From contig JAFRQN010000291.1 in assembly GCA_017428585.1 (NCBI GenBank), positions 1 to 5,126 on the forward strand: 5,126 bases of DNA. The letters are read 5' to 3'. Position 1 is the stretch's first letter; each line of letters starts with the position of its first letter. Below, one piece after another: positions 1-5,126 of the stretch. The stretch comes from Bacteroidota bacterium. Lineage in GTDB: Bacteria; Bacteroidota; Ignavibacteria; Kapaibacteriales; UBA2268. A program made the position numbers and the translations under genes. The notes under the pieces are model-generated. The model was not told the origin of the DNA, searched no databases, and was given only the letters and a program-made list of their open reading frames with translations.

Positions 1-691
1 CCCATTTTGAATACATATAGCCAATATTCAATAATGAAGAATTAATCCTTGTCATTTCTGTTTCTATATCCTGTTCATTAAAATAATCTCCTGGCTTTAT
101 AGTTCTGTATGTTTCTATTCTATTTTTAGAACGATCAGATAAATTATCTAATCCTTTATATTCTAAAGAACTAATTTTATAATGTTCTTTTTCATCAATA
201 TAAAAATTTAATACATTTATATGTTGAATAGTATCAGGTACAAATTGATAATAAATATTTGGGAAATGAAAACCATTGACATGATATAAATTTTTTAAAA
301 TATCAATATCTAAAACAGCAACTTCTTGATTAAAATAGCTATATTCTGATTTGAATGATTTTAGTGCTGTTTCTACTTTAGGAATAAGATATTTTGAAAT
401 GACGCTGTTATTAATTTTTAACTGCTTATAGATATTTAATAATCTCTGATGGGCAAAACTAATATTAGATGATTTTGAAGAAACATATTCACTTAATTCT
501 TCTTTTGAAAAAAATGAATTTCCAATAAAATTTATTTGATCTATTTCATAATTACCAACTTCCTGTATAGATACATATAATTTATCTGATATAAAATTTA
601 ATGTATCATTCACAGGAGCAGCTGTTAAAATATTAATAGAAAAAATAAAAAAAAATACTACATATAAAAATTTATTAAATATAACCTTCAT
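1..691 (-). CDS. Omp85/BamA-TamA family outer-membrane protein, N-terminal part (3' end beyond window)
   Basis: This reading frame is open for 230 codons from the ATG at 691-689 to the left edge, so the C-terminal beta-barrel is not visible. Residues 1-25 look like a signal peptide: Lys at 2 and 7, a hydrophobic run at about 9-23, and a likely cut near LTA/AP at 22-26. Two POTRA-like units follow. The first begins with YEIDQINFIGNSFFSKEEL (48-66) and closes with a Y-x3-GF turn (136-141) and strands up to about 167. The second begins YKISSLEYKG (171-180) and runs through KPGDYFNEQDIE to LLNIGYMYSKW at the edge. Proteins of this family sit in the outer membrane and use POTRA domains to receive and insert or translocate substrates. 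The first unit is about 120 residues, longer than the usual 75 or so. Whether this is the main BamA or a paralogue such as a TamA-like protein cannot be told without the barrel. No clear ribosome binding site precedes the ATG; the leader is T/A-rich. Confidence 0.8.
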   Translation of the reverse strand, partial: MKVIFNKFLYVVFFFIFSINILTAAPVNDTLNFISDKLYVSIQEVGNYEIDQINFIGNSFFSKEELSEYVSSKSSNISFAHQRLLNIYKQLKINNSVISKYLIPKVETALKSFKSEYSYFNQEVAVLDIDILKNLYHVNGFHFPNIYYQFVPDTIQHINVLNFYIDEKEHYKISSLEYKGLDNLSDRSKNRIETYRTIKPGDYFNEQDIETEMTRINSSLLNIGYMYSKW

Positions 692-711
692 TTTTTCAAA
701 AAAAGATAGAA

Positions 712-719
712 CAAAAATA
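712..719 (-). promoter_or_regulatory. Possible -7 promoter element upstream of the Omp85-like gene
   Basis: Read on the minus strand this is TATTTTTG, an exact match to the Bacteroidota -7 consensus TAnnTTTG. It lies 20 bases before the Omp85-like ATG, inside the 53 bp gap after the DUF2795-like gene. No TTTG -33 box is found about 20 bases further upstream. In such AT-rich DNA a lone match is easily due to chance, and the gene could instead be read through from the gene before it. Confidence 0.25.
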
Positions 720-744
720 AATCTTACTCATTTAAAAATAAGAA

Positions 745-984
745 TTAGTTATATTGTTCCTCTTCGTCATCATTATAAAAATATTCTTCATTAATCATAT
801 CTTCATATTCTGGCCATAAATCCTCCATGCCTTCTATAAGATCATCATTATCATCTAATTCAGCAATATTGTCTAATACTTGTTGCGGACAACCAACACG
901 ATTTGCATAATCTAATAATTCTTCTTTTGTTGCTGGCCACGGAGTGTCCTCTAATGTTTGTGCCAATTCAGGGGTCCAAAACAT
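745..984 (-). CDS. Small acidic DUF2795-like protein of unknown function
   Basis: This gene encodes 79 residues, a complete small protein. The N-terminal half holds a tryptophan/proline-rich start (FWTPELAQTLEDTPWPATKE, residues 2-21) followed by a helix-like segment, EELLDYANRVGCPQQVLDNI (21-40). This resembles the DUF2795 family that is common in Bacteroidota. The C-terminal half is a string of Asp and Glu with WPEYED (57-62) and ends in DDEEEQYN. I count 25 acidic and only 2 basic residues (Lys20, Arg29). There is no signal peptide or membrane segment, so it should be cytoplasmic. No biochemical role is established for the family as far as I know, and I assign none. The start is well supported by a GGAG seven bases upstream. 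The gene follows tatA on the same strand after 87 bp and precedes the Omp85-like gene by 53 bp. The family call rests on remembered sequence pattern, not a search. Confidence 0.85.
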   Translation of the reverse strand: MFWTPELAQTLEDTPWPATKEELLDYANRVGCPQQVLDNIAELDDNDDLIEGMEDLWPEYEDMINEEYFYNDDEEEQYN

Positions 985-991
985 ACCCTAA

Positions 992-995
992 CTCC
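992..995 (-). promoter_or_regulatory. Shine-Dalgarno site of the DUF2795-like gene
   Basis: The minus strand reads GGAG followed by a 7-base spacer (TTAGGGT) and ATG. This is ideal spacing and fixes the start codon at 984. It is notable because most Bacteroidota genes lack such a site. Confidence 0.6.
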
Positions 996-1022
996 ATTAT
1001 TTAAAAAATTATTTAATAATTA

Positions 1023-1049
1023 ATTATAAATAAAATTTGTTATTAACAA
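1023..1049 (-). promoter_or_regulatory. AT-rich leader of the DUF2795-like gene with possible TATAAT box and TTGTTA/TAACAA inverted repeat
   Basis: The 87 bp between tatA and this gene holds a TATAAT on the minus strand (1028-1023). It also holds a 13-base perfect inverted repeat, TTGTTA-A-TAACAA (1037-1049), whose first half could serve as a -35-like box with a short 15-base spacer. The repeat could alternatively be an operator or a weak A/U hairpin. No TAnnTTTG element is present here. Both signals are of a size that arises by chance in DNA this AT-rich, so this is only a candidate. Readthrough from tatA is equally possible. Confidence 0.2.
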
Positions 1050-1071
1050 TAAGTTACAATATATAAGCAAT

Positions 1072-1257
1072 TTACTTTTCGTTTTCTTTGTTCAACTGCT
1101 TTTTTTCATCTTCTTTATCTAAATCAGAAGATGCTTTTTTAAACTCTTTAATCCCTGAACCTAAACCACGCATTAATTCTGGAATTTTTTTTGCTCCAAA
1201 TAATAAAACAACTACTAATATAATTAGTACTATCTCCATTGGTCCAAGACTTCCCAT
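1072..1257 (-). CDS. tatA: Sec-independent protein translocase subunit TatA
   Basis: This 61-residue protein is a typical TatA/TatE-type subunit. TatA forms the oligomeric, pore-like part of the twin-arginine translocase, which moves folded proteins across the inner membrane together with TatC. It has a short outside N-terminus (MGSLGPME, with Glu8 as the polar residue near the start of the membrane helix). A single membrane helix spans about residues 8-20, followed by the FG hinge at 20-21. An amphipathic helix covers about 23-42 (AKKIPELMRGLGSGIKEFKK), and a charged, presumably disordered tail ends the protein (DLDKEDEKKQLNKENEK). Length and the FGxKKIPEL-RGLG core fit the family, in the Bacteroidota style. 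No tatC is in the window; in Bacteroidota tatA is often away from tatC. An AGG six bases before the ATG and a strong upstream promoter support this start. Confidence 0.95.
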   Translation of the reverse strand: MGSLGPMEIVLIILVVVLLFGAKKIPELMRGLGSGIKEFKKASSDLDKEDEKKQLNKENEK

Positions 1258-1263
1258 AAATTA

Positions 1264-1266
1264 CCT
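1264..1266 (-). promoter_or_regulatory. Short Shine-Dalgarno-like site of tatA
   Basis: The minus strand reads AGG, then TAATTT (6 bases), then the tatA ATG. The match to the anti-Shine-Dalgarno is only three to four bases (AGGT), so it is a modest signal, but its spacing is right. Confidence 0.35.
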
Positions 1267-1295
1267 ATTACGTATAAAATTATTAAAAATAAATG

Positions 1296-1327
1296 CAAAA
1301 ATAGTTATTTTTTATAAAATAAACAAA
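1296..1327 (-). promoter_or_regulatory. Bacteroidota-type promoter of tatA (-33 TTTG, 20-base spacer, -7 TATTTTTG)
   Basis: On the minus strand TTTG (1327-1324) is followed after 20 bases by TATTTTTG (1303-1296) and then CA. This matches the Bacteroidota consensus TTTG-N(about 19-21)-TAnnTTTG used by their primary sigma factor. It sits in the 94 bp gap between the glmM stop and the tatA start. Transcription would begin near 1289, giving a leader of about 30 bases. Just upstream of the -33 box is a run of A and T tracts (1328-1340) that could act like an UP element. This is the most convincing promoter in the window and implies that tatA heads its own transcript. Confidence 0.6.
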
Positions 1328-1351
1328 ATTTTTAATTTTTAGTATTATGTA

Positions 1352-2716
1352 TTAAATATAATTCTCTGATTTTAATACTTTGGTTATATTATCAATTATG
1401 ATACTTGCTTCATTTTGTTTAGCTTCTGCAATAACTCTTATAATTGGTTCTGTGTTGGAACTTCTAATATGTACCCAGCTGGTATCTTTAAAATTAATTT
1501 TGATTCCATCTATCAAAGAAATATTTTCACCTTCATAGTATTTCAATAAATACTGACGAATATCATTAAAATCTTTATTTAAAGGATATTTTTTCTTTAT
1601 CATTTGATAAACAGGATAAGTATCAATTAATTCAGATAATGTAATATTTTTTCTTGAAATTAATGCTAAAACAAGCAATATCCCTACTAAAGAATCACGA
1701 CCATAATGACAATAAGGTAAAATAACGCCTCCGCTTCCTTCACCTCCAATAACAGAATTAGTTTCCTGCATTTTTTTAACGACATTAATTTCGCCTACAG
1801 CAGAACGGCTTACATTTGCAGAATATAAATTAGCTATATAATCGACCAATTGTGTTGTAGATTGGTTTACAGCGATATTAATATTCTTATTTCCCAATAA
1901 TTCCAACACACTATTTACCGCAATACAAATAGTATGTTCTTCCCATACATTATTACCTTTATTATCTACAAGAACCAAACGATCCGCATCAGGATCTACT
2001 GCAACACCAAGATCAGCATTATTTTCTGATACAGCATTTGCTAAATCTGTTAAATTTACTGGCAATGGTTCTGGTGTATGAGGAAATACACCAGTTCCAT
2101 CGCAATATAATCTTACAACGTTACAATTTAATCTTTCAAGCAAATTGCAAACAATAAAAGAACCAGAAGCATTAACAGCATCTACAACTAAAGTATATTT
2201 CTTTTCTCTTATAAAATCTATATTATTTTTTATGAAATCAACAGACAACAATCGGTTGATATGAAAATCTAAAGCATTTTTATTATAAGAAACTAATAAT
2301 TCTTTGGCTTTTATATCTACATAATTTATTGGAATATCTAAATAACTCCAGAATTTTTTATTTTCTTCAGCATCAAGAAAAACACCTTTGCTGTTTAGAA
2401 ATTTTAATCCGTTCCAATTTTCTGGATTATGAGAAGCTGTTATAATAATTCCACCTACAGCATCAGTATGTTCTACCATTAATTGAACAGTTGGCGTAGG
2501 CACTACTCCAATAATTTCAATTTTACGTCCTAACTTAACAAATGTATCAATTAAAACTTTCTCGATTTCTACCCCAGAAGGACGTCCATCACGTCCTATA
2601 ATTATTGTTCCAGATGGTATAAAAGAATTAAATGCTGCTGCATATTTTTCTATAAATTTAGGAGTAAACTCCTCTAAAGTTGCTCGTGTTCCTGAAATTG
2701 AATTTACAATAGCCAT
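1352..2716 (-). CDS. glmM: Phosphoglucosamine mutase (alpha-D-phosphohexomutase family)
   Basis: This 454-residue protein has all four signature loops of the alpha-D-phosphohexomutase family, in order. They are the phosphoserine loop TASHNPENWNG with Ser95 as the phosphate carrier, the magnesium loop DPDADR (241-246), the sugar-specificity loop GEGSGG (325-330) and the phosphate-binding loop RSSNTEP (418-424). GlmM converts glucosamine-6-phosphate to glucosamine-1-phosphate in the cytoplasm, on the way to UDP-GlcNAc for peptidoglycan and LPS. The GEGSGGVI loop, followed by HYGRDSLVG, is the form seen in Bacteroidota and archaeal-type enzymes rather than the GEQSGH of proteobacterial GlmM. A phosphoglucomutase or phosphomannomutase role is therefore not excluded. 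The N-terminus is unusual: the family's SGxRG motif reads SGTRAT (8-13), and the glycine-rich loop after it is shortened. The gene starts only 9 bp after the peptidase stop and has no ribosome binding site of its own, so it is probably cotranscribed with that gene. Confidence 0.88.
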   Translation of the reverse strand: MAIVNSISGTRATLEEFTPKFIEKYAAAFNSFIPSGTIIIGRDGRPSGVEIEKVLIDTFVKLGRKIEIIGVVPTPTVQLMVEHTDAVGGIIITASHNPENWNGLKFLNSKGVFLDAEENKKFWSYLDIPINYVDIKAKELLVSYNKNALDFHINRLLSVDFIKNNIDFIREKKYTLVVDAVNASGSFIVCNLLERLNCNVVRLYCDGTGVFPHTPEPLPVNLTDLANAVSENNADLGVAVDPDADRLVLVDNKGNNVWEEHTICIAVNSVLELLGNKNINIAVNQSTTQLVDYIANLYSANVSRSAVGEINVVKKMQETNSVIGGEGSGGVILPYCHYGRDSLVGILLVLALISRKNITLSELIDTYPVYQMIKKKYPLNKDFNDIRQYLLKYYEGENISLIDGIKINFKDTSWVHIRSSNTEPIIRVIAEAKQNEASIIIDNITKVLKSENYI

Positions 2717-2725
2717 AGTTTCAAA

Positions 2726-4837
2726 TTATTTAATTACACTAAATTTAAAGACTCTATTATTAACAACAGCATAATAGAGACCGCTTTCTAAATTAGAGAT
2801 ATTAATAGAGGAAACATTATCAAAATTACCAATCTCAACATCTACAACATTGCCAATAGCATTATATATTTTAATATTATTGAAAGGATTATTAATATTT
2901 GAAATATATACATAATCGCTTTGTATTGCAGGGTTTGGATATAATTGTATATCATTTTTATCACCCTTTATAGATGTAGTTTTCATGCTTTTGTTTTCAC
3001 ACAATGTTTTTGAAATATCTATATTTACACGTGTAAAATTAGGTATATTTTCTATTTTATATTCTTGTACTCGTTGATTATTTAGAACTCTTTGTGAATG
3101 TACTAATTGATTATTGTTATAGAACATTAGATATATTGGAGTTTCAAAAACATTGACAACATTTTCAGCATCTTGTATTTGAGAAACAGTTACAGAAGCA
3201 TCCATAGTTGAATCAGTAACTACTTTATATTGCGTATTTATGTCATAATATGGATGACCAGCTTTAAACAGCCATTGATCAAAAAAAGTATCTAAAGATA
3301 CTTCAAGTTCCATATCTTTAGTTTTTTCCTTAAAGAAATCAATAAAGAGTCTTGCATCTATATTTTTAAATCTATATTCTTCTAACAATTCACGAAGAAT
3401 AGGGAAAATAACATCATCACCCAATAAAATTTTTAATTGATGATAAATCCAACTTGCTTTATTATAAGTTAATGGTACATAATCAGAAGTAAACATCAAA
3501 TCAGGTGAATTTCCATGTATAGGAGTTGAATACATTTTAGTTAATTCTTTATATCCAGCTGCCTCATTTTGCATATATTTATAGTATTTAGCAGTATCTT
3601 GTGTCTTTTCTAAAGTCCAAAGAGCTTCACTCCATGTAGCAGCACCTTCCTTAAACCAAATATCATCCCAACTAAAAGCTGTAACAAGATCACCAAACCA
3701 TTGATGAGAAATTTCATGAGCAATAGTAATATCTGCTTGATATGTTTTTAACATTAACAATCTATTTAATGTTGTCATTGTTTGATTTTCCATAGCACCA
3801 TATATAAATGGATAAACTACAGCTTGACCATATTTACAGAATGGATAGTCGATATATAACTTTGAAAAATATTCCAAAGATGCAGCAGAAGTTTCTAATT
3901 TACGTTTTGCATTAAAATCACCTTGACCTTCATAGTCAGCCTTCCAAACATAGTAAACCATATCTATACTATCTGGAATATTAGGCGATTTAAATTTTTC
4001 ATAAAATATAGTATAAATAGATGCTGTCGCATTAATTAAATATGTTGCGATTGGAACATTGTCGCTCCATTTGAAAACTTGTTTTACTGTTCCATCTTCA
4101 TAATTCATATTAATAATGGTATCCAAAAGTCCATTTGATGCAGCAGAAAATTCAGGAGGAACAGTAACAGAAACAGATACAATAGCCTTATCACGTGTTC
4201 TATCATTACATGGAAGCCAGTATCTTGCATAATTAGGAGAATTTACAGTATATGCTATTTGTTCCTCTATTTTATAATTATTAGTTTTATGTATAACAGC
4301 ATCTTTATAATATAAATTAAATCCTATATTTTCTGTGTTTTTATATGTATATTCAATTAATATTCTTACTTCATCATTTGTTTTTGCTGGAGCATTAAAT
4401 GGAATAAATACAACATTGTCTGCAGCCTGCAGTGTTTCTTCCAACAAAACATCATTTAAGTAAACTTTATTAATTTCTAAACCTATAGCATCAAATTCAA
4501 CACCATCTACATCATCCTCAGTAATAACTAATTTTATGTCATTTTTCCCTTTCCAGAAACGTTTTTCAGGCATAGTACTATCAGACAACAGCATATCATA
4601 CCAATCTAAATCAATATCATAAGATATTACGTCATAAGGACGTTTATTAGTATCTGCTAAAAGCCTATATTCTATTTTATTTGACAATAAGTCTTGATAA
4701 CGGTTTTGGAATTTATGATATTGCTCCAAACTCCACTCGTCTTCCAAAAACCATTTATTTGCATTGGCTTCTGATGGGAAGCAGCAAATTATACAATATA
4801 TAACAATAACTAATAAATATTTAAAATTTTTATACAT
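2726..4837 (-). CDS. Secreted M1-family zinc aminopeptidase with T9SS C-terminal sorting domain
   Basis: This 703-residue enzyme should cleave N-terminal residues from peptides outside the cell or at its surface. Residues 1-26 are a signal peptide: Lys3 and Lys6, a hydrophobic core at 7-20, and a likely cut after ANA at 24-26. An M1 N-terminal beta-sandwich covers about 68-270. The catalytic domain follows, with the substrate-binding GAMEN at 347-351 and HEISHQWFGD from 374. His374, His378 and Glu397 (18 residues after the second His) should hold the zinc, Glu375 is the general base, and Tyr458 (TYNKASW) is the likely transition-state tyrosine. There is no large C-terminal helical domain. Instead a beta-rich stretch (about 530-610) leads to a tail from 630 with LYPNPA (632-637), IKIYNAIGNVV (655-665) and SGLYYAVV (685-692). 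This has the layout of a type A T9SS sorting domain, so the protein should enter the periplasm by Sec and cross the outer membrane by T9SS. It lies 23 bp after aroB and 9 bp before glmM. The preferred peptide is unknown. Confidence 0.93.
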   Translation of the reverse strand: MYKNFKYLLVIVIYCIICCFPSEANANKWFLEDEWSLEQYHKFQNRYQDLLSNKIEYRLLADTNKRPYDVISYDIDLDWYDMLLSDSTMPEKRFWKGKNDIKLVITEDDVDGVEFDAIGLEINKVYLNDVLLEETLQAADNVVFIPFNAPAKTNDEVRILIEYTYKNTENIGFNLYYKDAVIHKTNNYKIEEQIAYTVNSPNYARYWLPCNDRTRDKAIVSVSVTVPPEFSAASNGLLDTIINMNYEDGTVKQVFKWSDNVPIATYLINATASIYTIFYEKFKSPNIPDSIDMVYYVWKADYEGQGDFNAKRKLETSAASLEYFSKLYIDYPFCKYGQAVVYPFIYGAMENQTMTTLNRLLMLKTYQADITIAHEISHQWFGDLVTAFSWDDIWFKEGAATWSEALWTLEKTQDTAKYYKYMQNEAAGYKELTKMYSTPIHGNSPDLMFTSDYVPLTYNKASWIYHQLKILLGDDVIFPILRELLEEYRFKNIDARLFIDFFKEKTKDMELEVSLDTFFDQWLFKAGHPYYDINTQYKVVTDSTMDASVTVSQIQDAENVVNVFETPIYLMFYNNNQLVHSQRVLNNQRVQEYKIENIPNFTRVNIDISKTLCENKSMKTTSIKGDKNDIQLYPNPAIQSDYVYISNINNPFNNIKIYNAIGNVVDVEIGNFDNVSSINISNLESGLYYAVVNNRVFKFSVIK

Positions 4838-4842
4838 AAATA

Positions 4843-4848
4843 TCCTTT
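4843..4848 (-). promoter_or_regulatory. Shine-Dalgarno site of the M1 peptidase gene
   Basis: The minus strand reads AAAGGA, then TATTT (5 bases), then ATG. It lies in the 23 bp gap after the aroB stop and supports the start at 4837, which also places the signal peptide exactly at the N-terminus. The gap is too short for a full promoter of its own, so expression likely comes from aroB or further upstream. Confidence 0.55.
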
Positions 4849-4860
4849 ATTTTTTATTTG

Positions 4861-5126
4861 TTAAATGTTTTTATTATTAAGTAATTCTATTAATTTTTCT
4901 AACGACAGGTCTATTAAACAGCCTTCTCCGATAGCTTTCAGATAAGTAAATTTAATAACACCTTTGCGATTTTTTTTGTCTAAATAAATATATTTTATAC
5001 AATCATCAAAAGAGTACTCAATATGCTTCTTTGTAAATAAAGAAACATAATTAATAGTATCATTTAGAATTTTGTCATCAATTAAATCTAAATAACGTGC
5101 AATGCGTGATTCATAAAGAATACCAG
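4861..5126 (-). CDS. aroB: 3-dehydroquinate synthase, C-terminal fragment (5' end beyond window)
   Basis: An open frame enters from the right edge and runs for 87 codons to a TAA at 4863-4861. It begins GILYESRIARYLDL, which fits the helix that follows the active-site HGxA region of AroB. It contains LDKKNRKGVIKFTYLKAIGEG (fragment residues 48-68), the conserved DKKN...G.I.F..L..IGE block near the C-terminus of the family. It ends with a last helix, LSLEKLIELL. AroB is the second enzyme of the shikimate pathway; it turns DAHP into 3-dehydroquinate using NAD and a metal, in the cytoplasm. The metal ligands and NAD-binding part are outside the window, so intactness cannot be judged. The C-terminal end looks complete. 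The gene is the upstream member of a tight set with the peptidase and glmM. The identification rests on the C-terminal motif only. Confidence 0.82.
   Translation of the reverse strand, partial: GILYESRIARYLDLIDDKILNDTINYVSLFTKKHIEYSFDDCIKYIYLDKKNRKGVIKFTYLKAIGEGCLIDLSLEKLIELLNNKNI

Noticed and set aside
1007..1021. 15-base perfect palindrome AATTATT-T-AATAATT next to an A-run (T-run on the minus strand), considered as an intrinsic terminator after tatA
   Set aside because: All pairs are A/U, so the hairpin would be weak, and palindromes of this size are common by chance in DNA made almost only of A and T. It also lies between the candidate promoter and the start of the next gene.
1088..1342. 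Plus-strand open frame of 84 codons opposite tatA
   Set aside because: It lies antisense to the well-supported tatA and its promoter, its product has no recognisable pattern and a poly-Ile/Lys/Asn composition expected from AT-rich DNA, and no ribosome binding site precedes it.
1258..1351. Possible terminator for glmM in the gap before tatA
   Set aside because: I found no GC-containing stem followed by a T-run; the gap is explained by the tatA promoter and leader.
4763..4837. Lipoprotein signal on the M1 peptidase because of Cys15, Cys18 and Cys19 in the leader
   Set aside because: The residues before these cysteines do not form a good lipobox (no L-[AS]-[GA]-C), and a standard ANA cleavage site follows at 24-26, which fits a T9SS substrate.
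1..5126. Mobile element, CRISPR array, tRNA/rRNA, riboswitch or defence/toxin cassette
   Set aside because: No direct repeat series, inverted-repeat ends, transposase motif, or tRNA-like cloverleaf could be seen, and the window is almost fully occupied by housekeeping and envelope genes.

Overview
The window is very AT-rich, and every gene in it lies on the minus strand. In transcription order (right to left) it holds the C-terminal end of aroB, a secreted M1-family metalloaminopeptidase with a type IX secretion (T9SS) sorting tail, a glmM-type phosphohexomutase, tatA, a small very acidic DUF2795-like protein, and the N-terminal third of an Omp85/BamA-like outer-membrane protein. The last gene runs off the left edge and aroB runs off the right edge.

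The organism looks like a low-GC Gram-negative member of the Bacteroidota/Chlorobi/Ignavibacteria (FCB) group. Four things point there: the LYPNP-type T9SS tail, the Bacteroidota-style glmM sugar loop (GEGSGG), the DUF2795-like protein, and a -33/-7 promoter of the TTTG / TAnnTTTG type in front of tatA. Three of the five visible starts have a Shine-Dalgarno-like sequence, which is unusual for mainstream Bacteroidota and may mean a deeper branch. The exact lineage cannot be fixed from this window.

Layout: aroB, the peptidase and glmM are packed tightly (23 bp and 9 bp gaps) and are probably cotranscribed. A 94 bp gap after glmM carries the best promoter in the window and starts a second unit at tatA. 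The DUF2795-like gene follows tatA after 87 bp, and the Omp85-like gene follows after 53 bp. No gap exceeds 100 bp, so there is no long gene-free stretch.

The genes serve the cell envelope and core metabolism: aromatic amino-acid precursors (AroB), the peptidoglycan/LPS precursor glucosamine-1-phosphate (GlmM), folded-protein export (TatA), outer-membrane protein insertion (Omp85-like) and extracellular peptide digestion (M1 peptidase). I found no mobile element, CRISPR array, RNA gene or defence cassette, and nothing that amounts to a new system. The points worth a second look are the enlarged first POTRA domain, the altered N-terminal loop of GlmM, the extreme acidity of the small protein, and the promoter/RBS signals.
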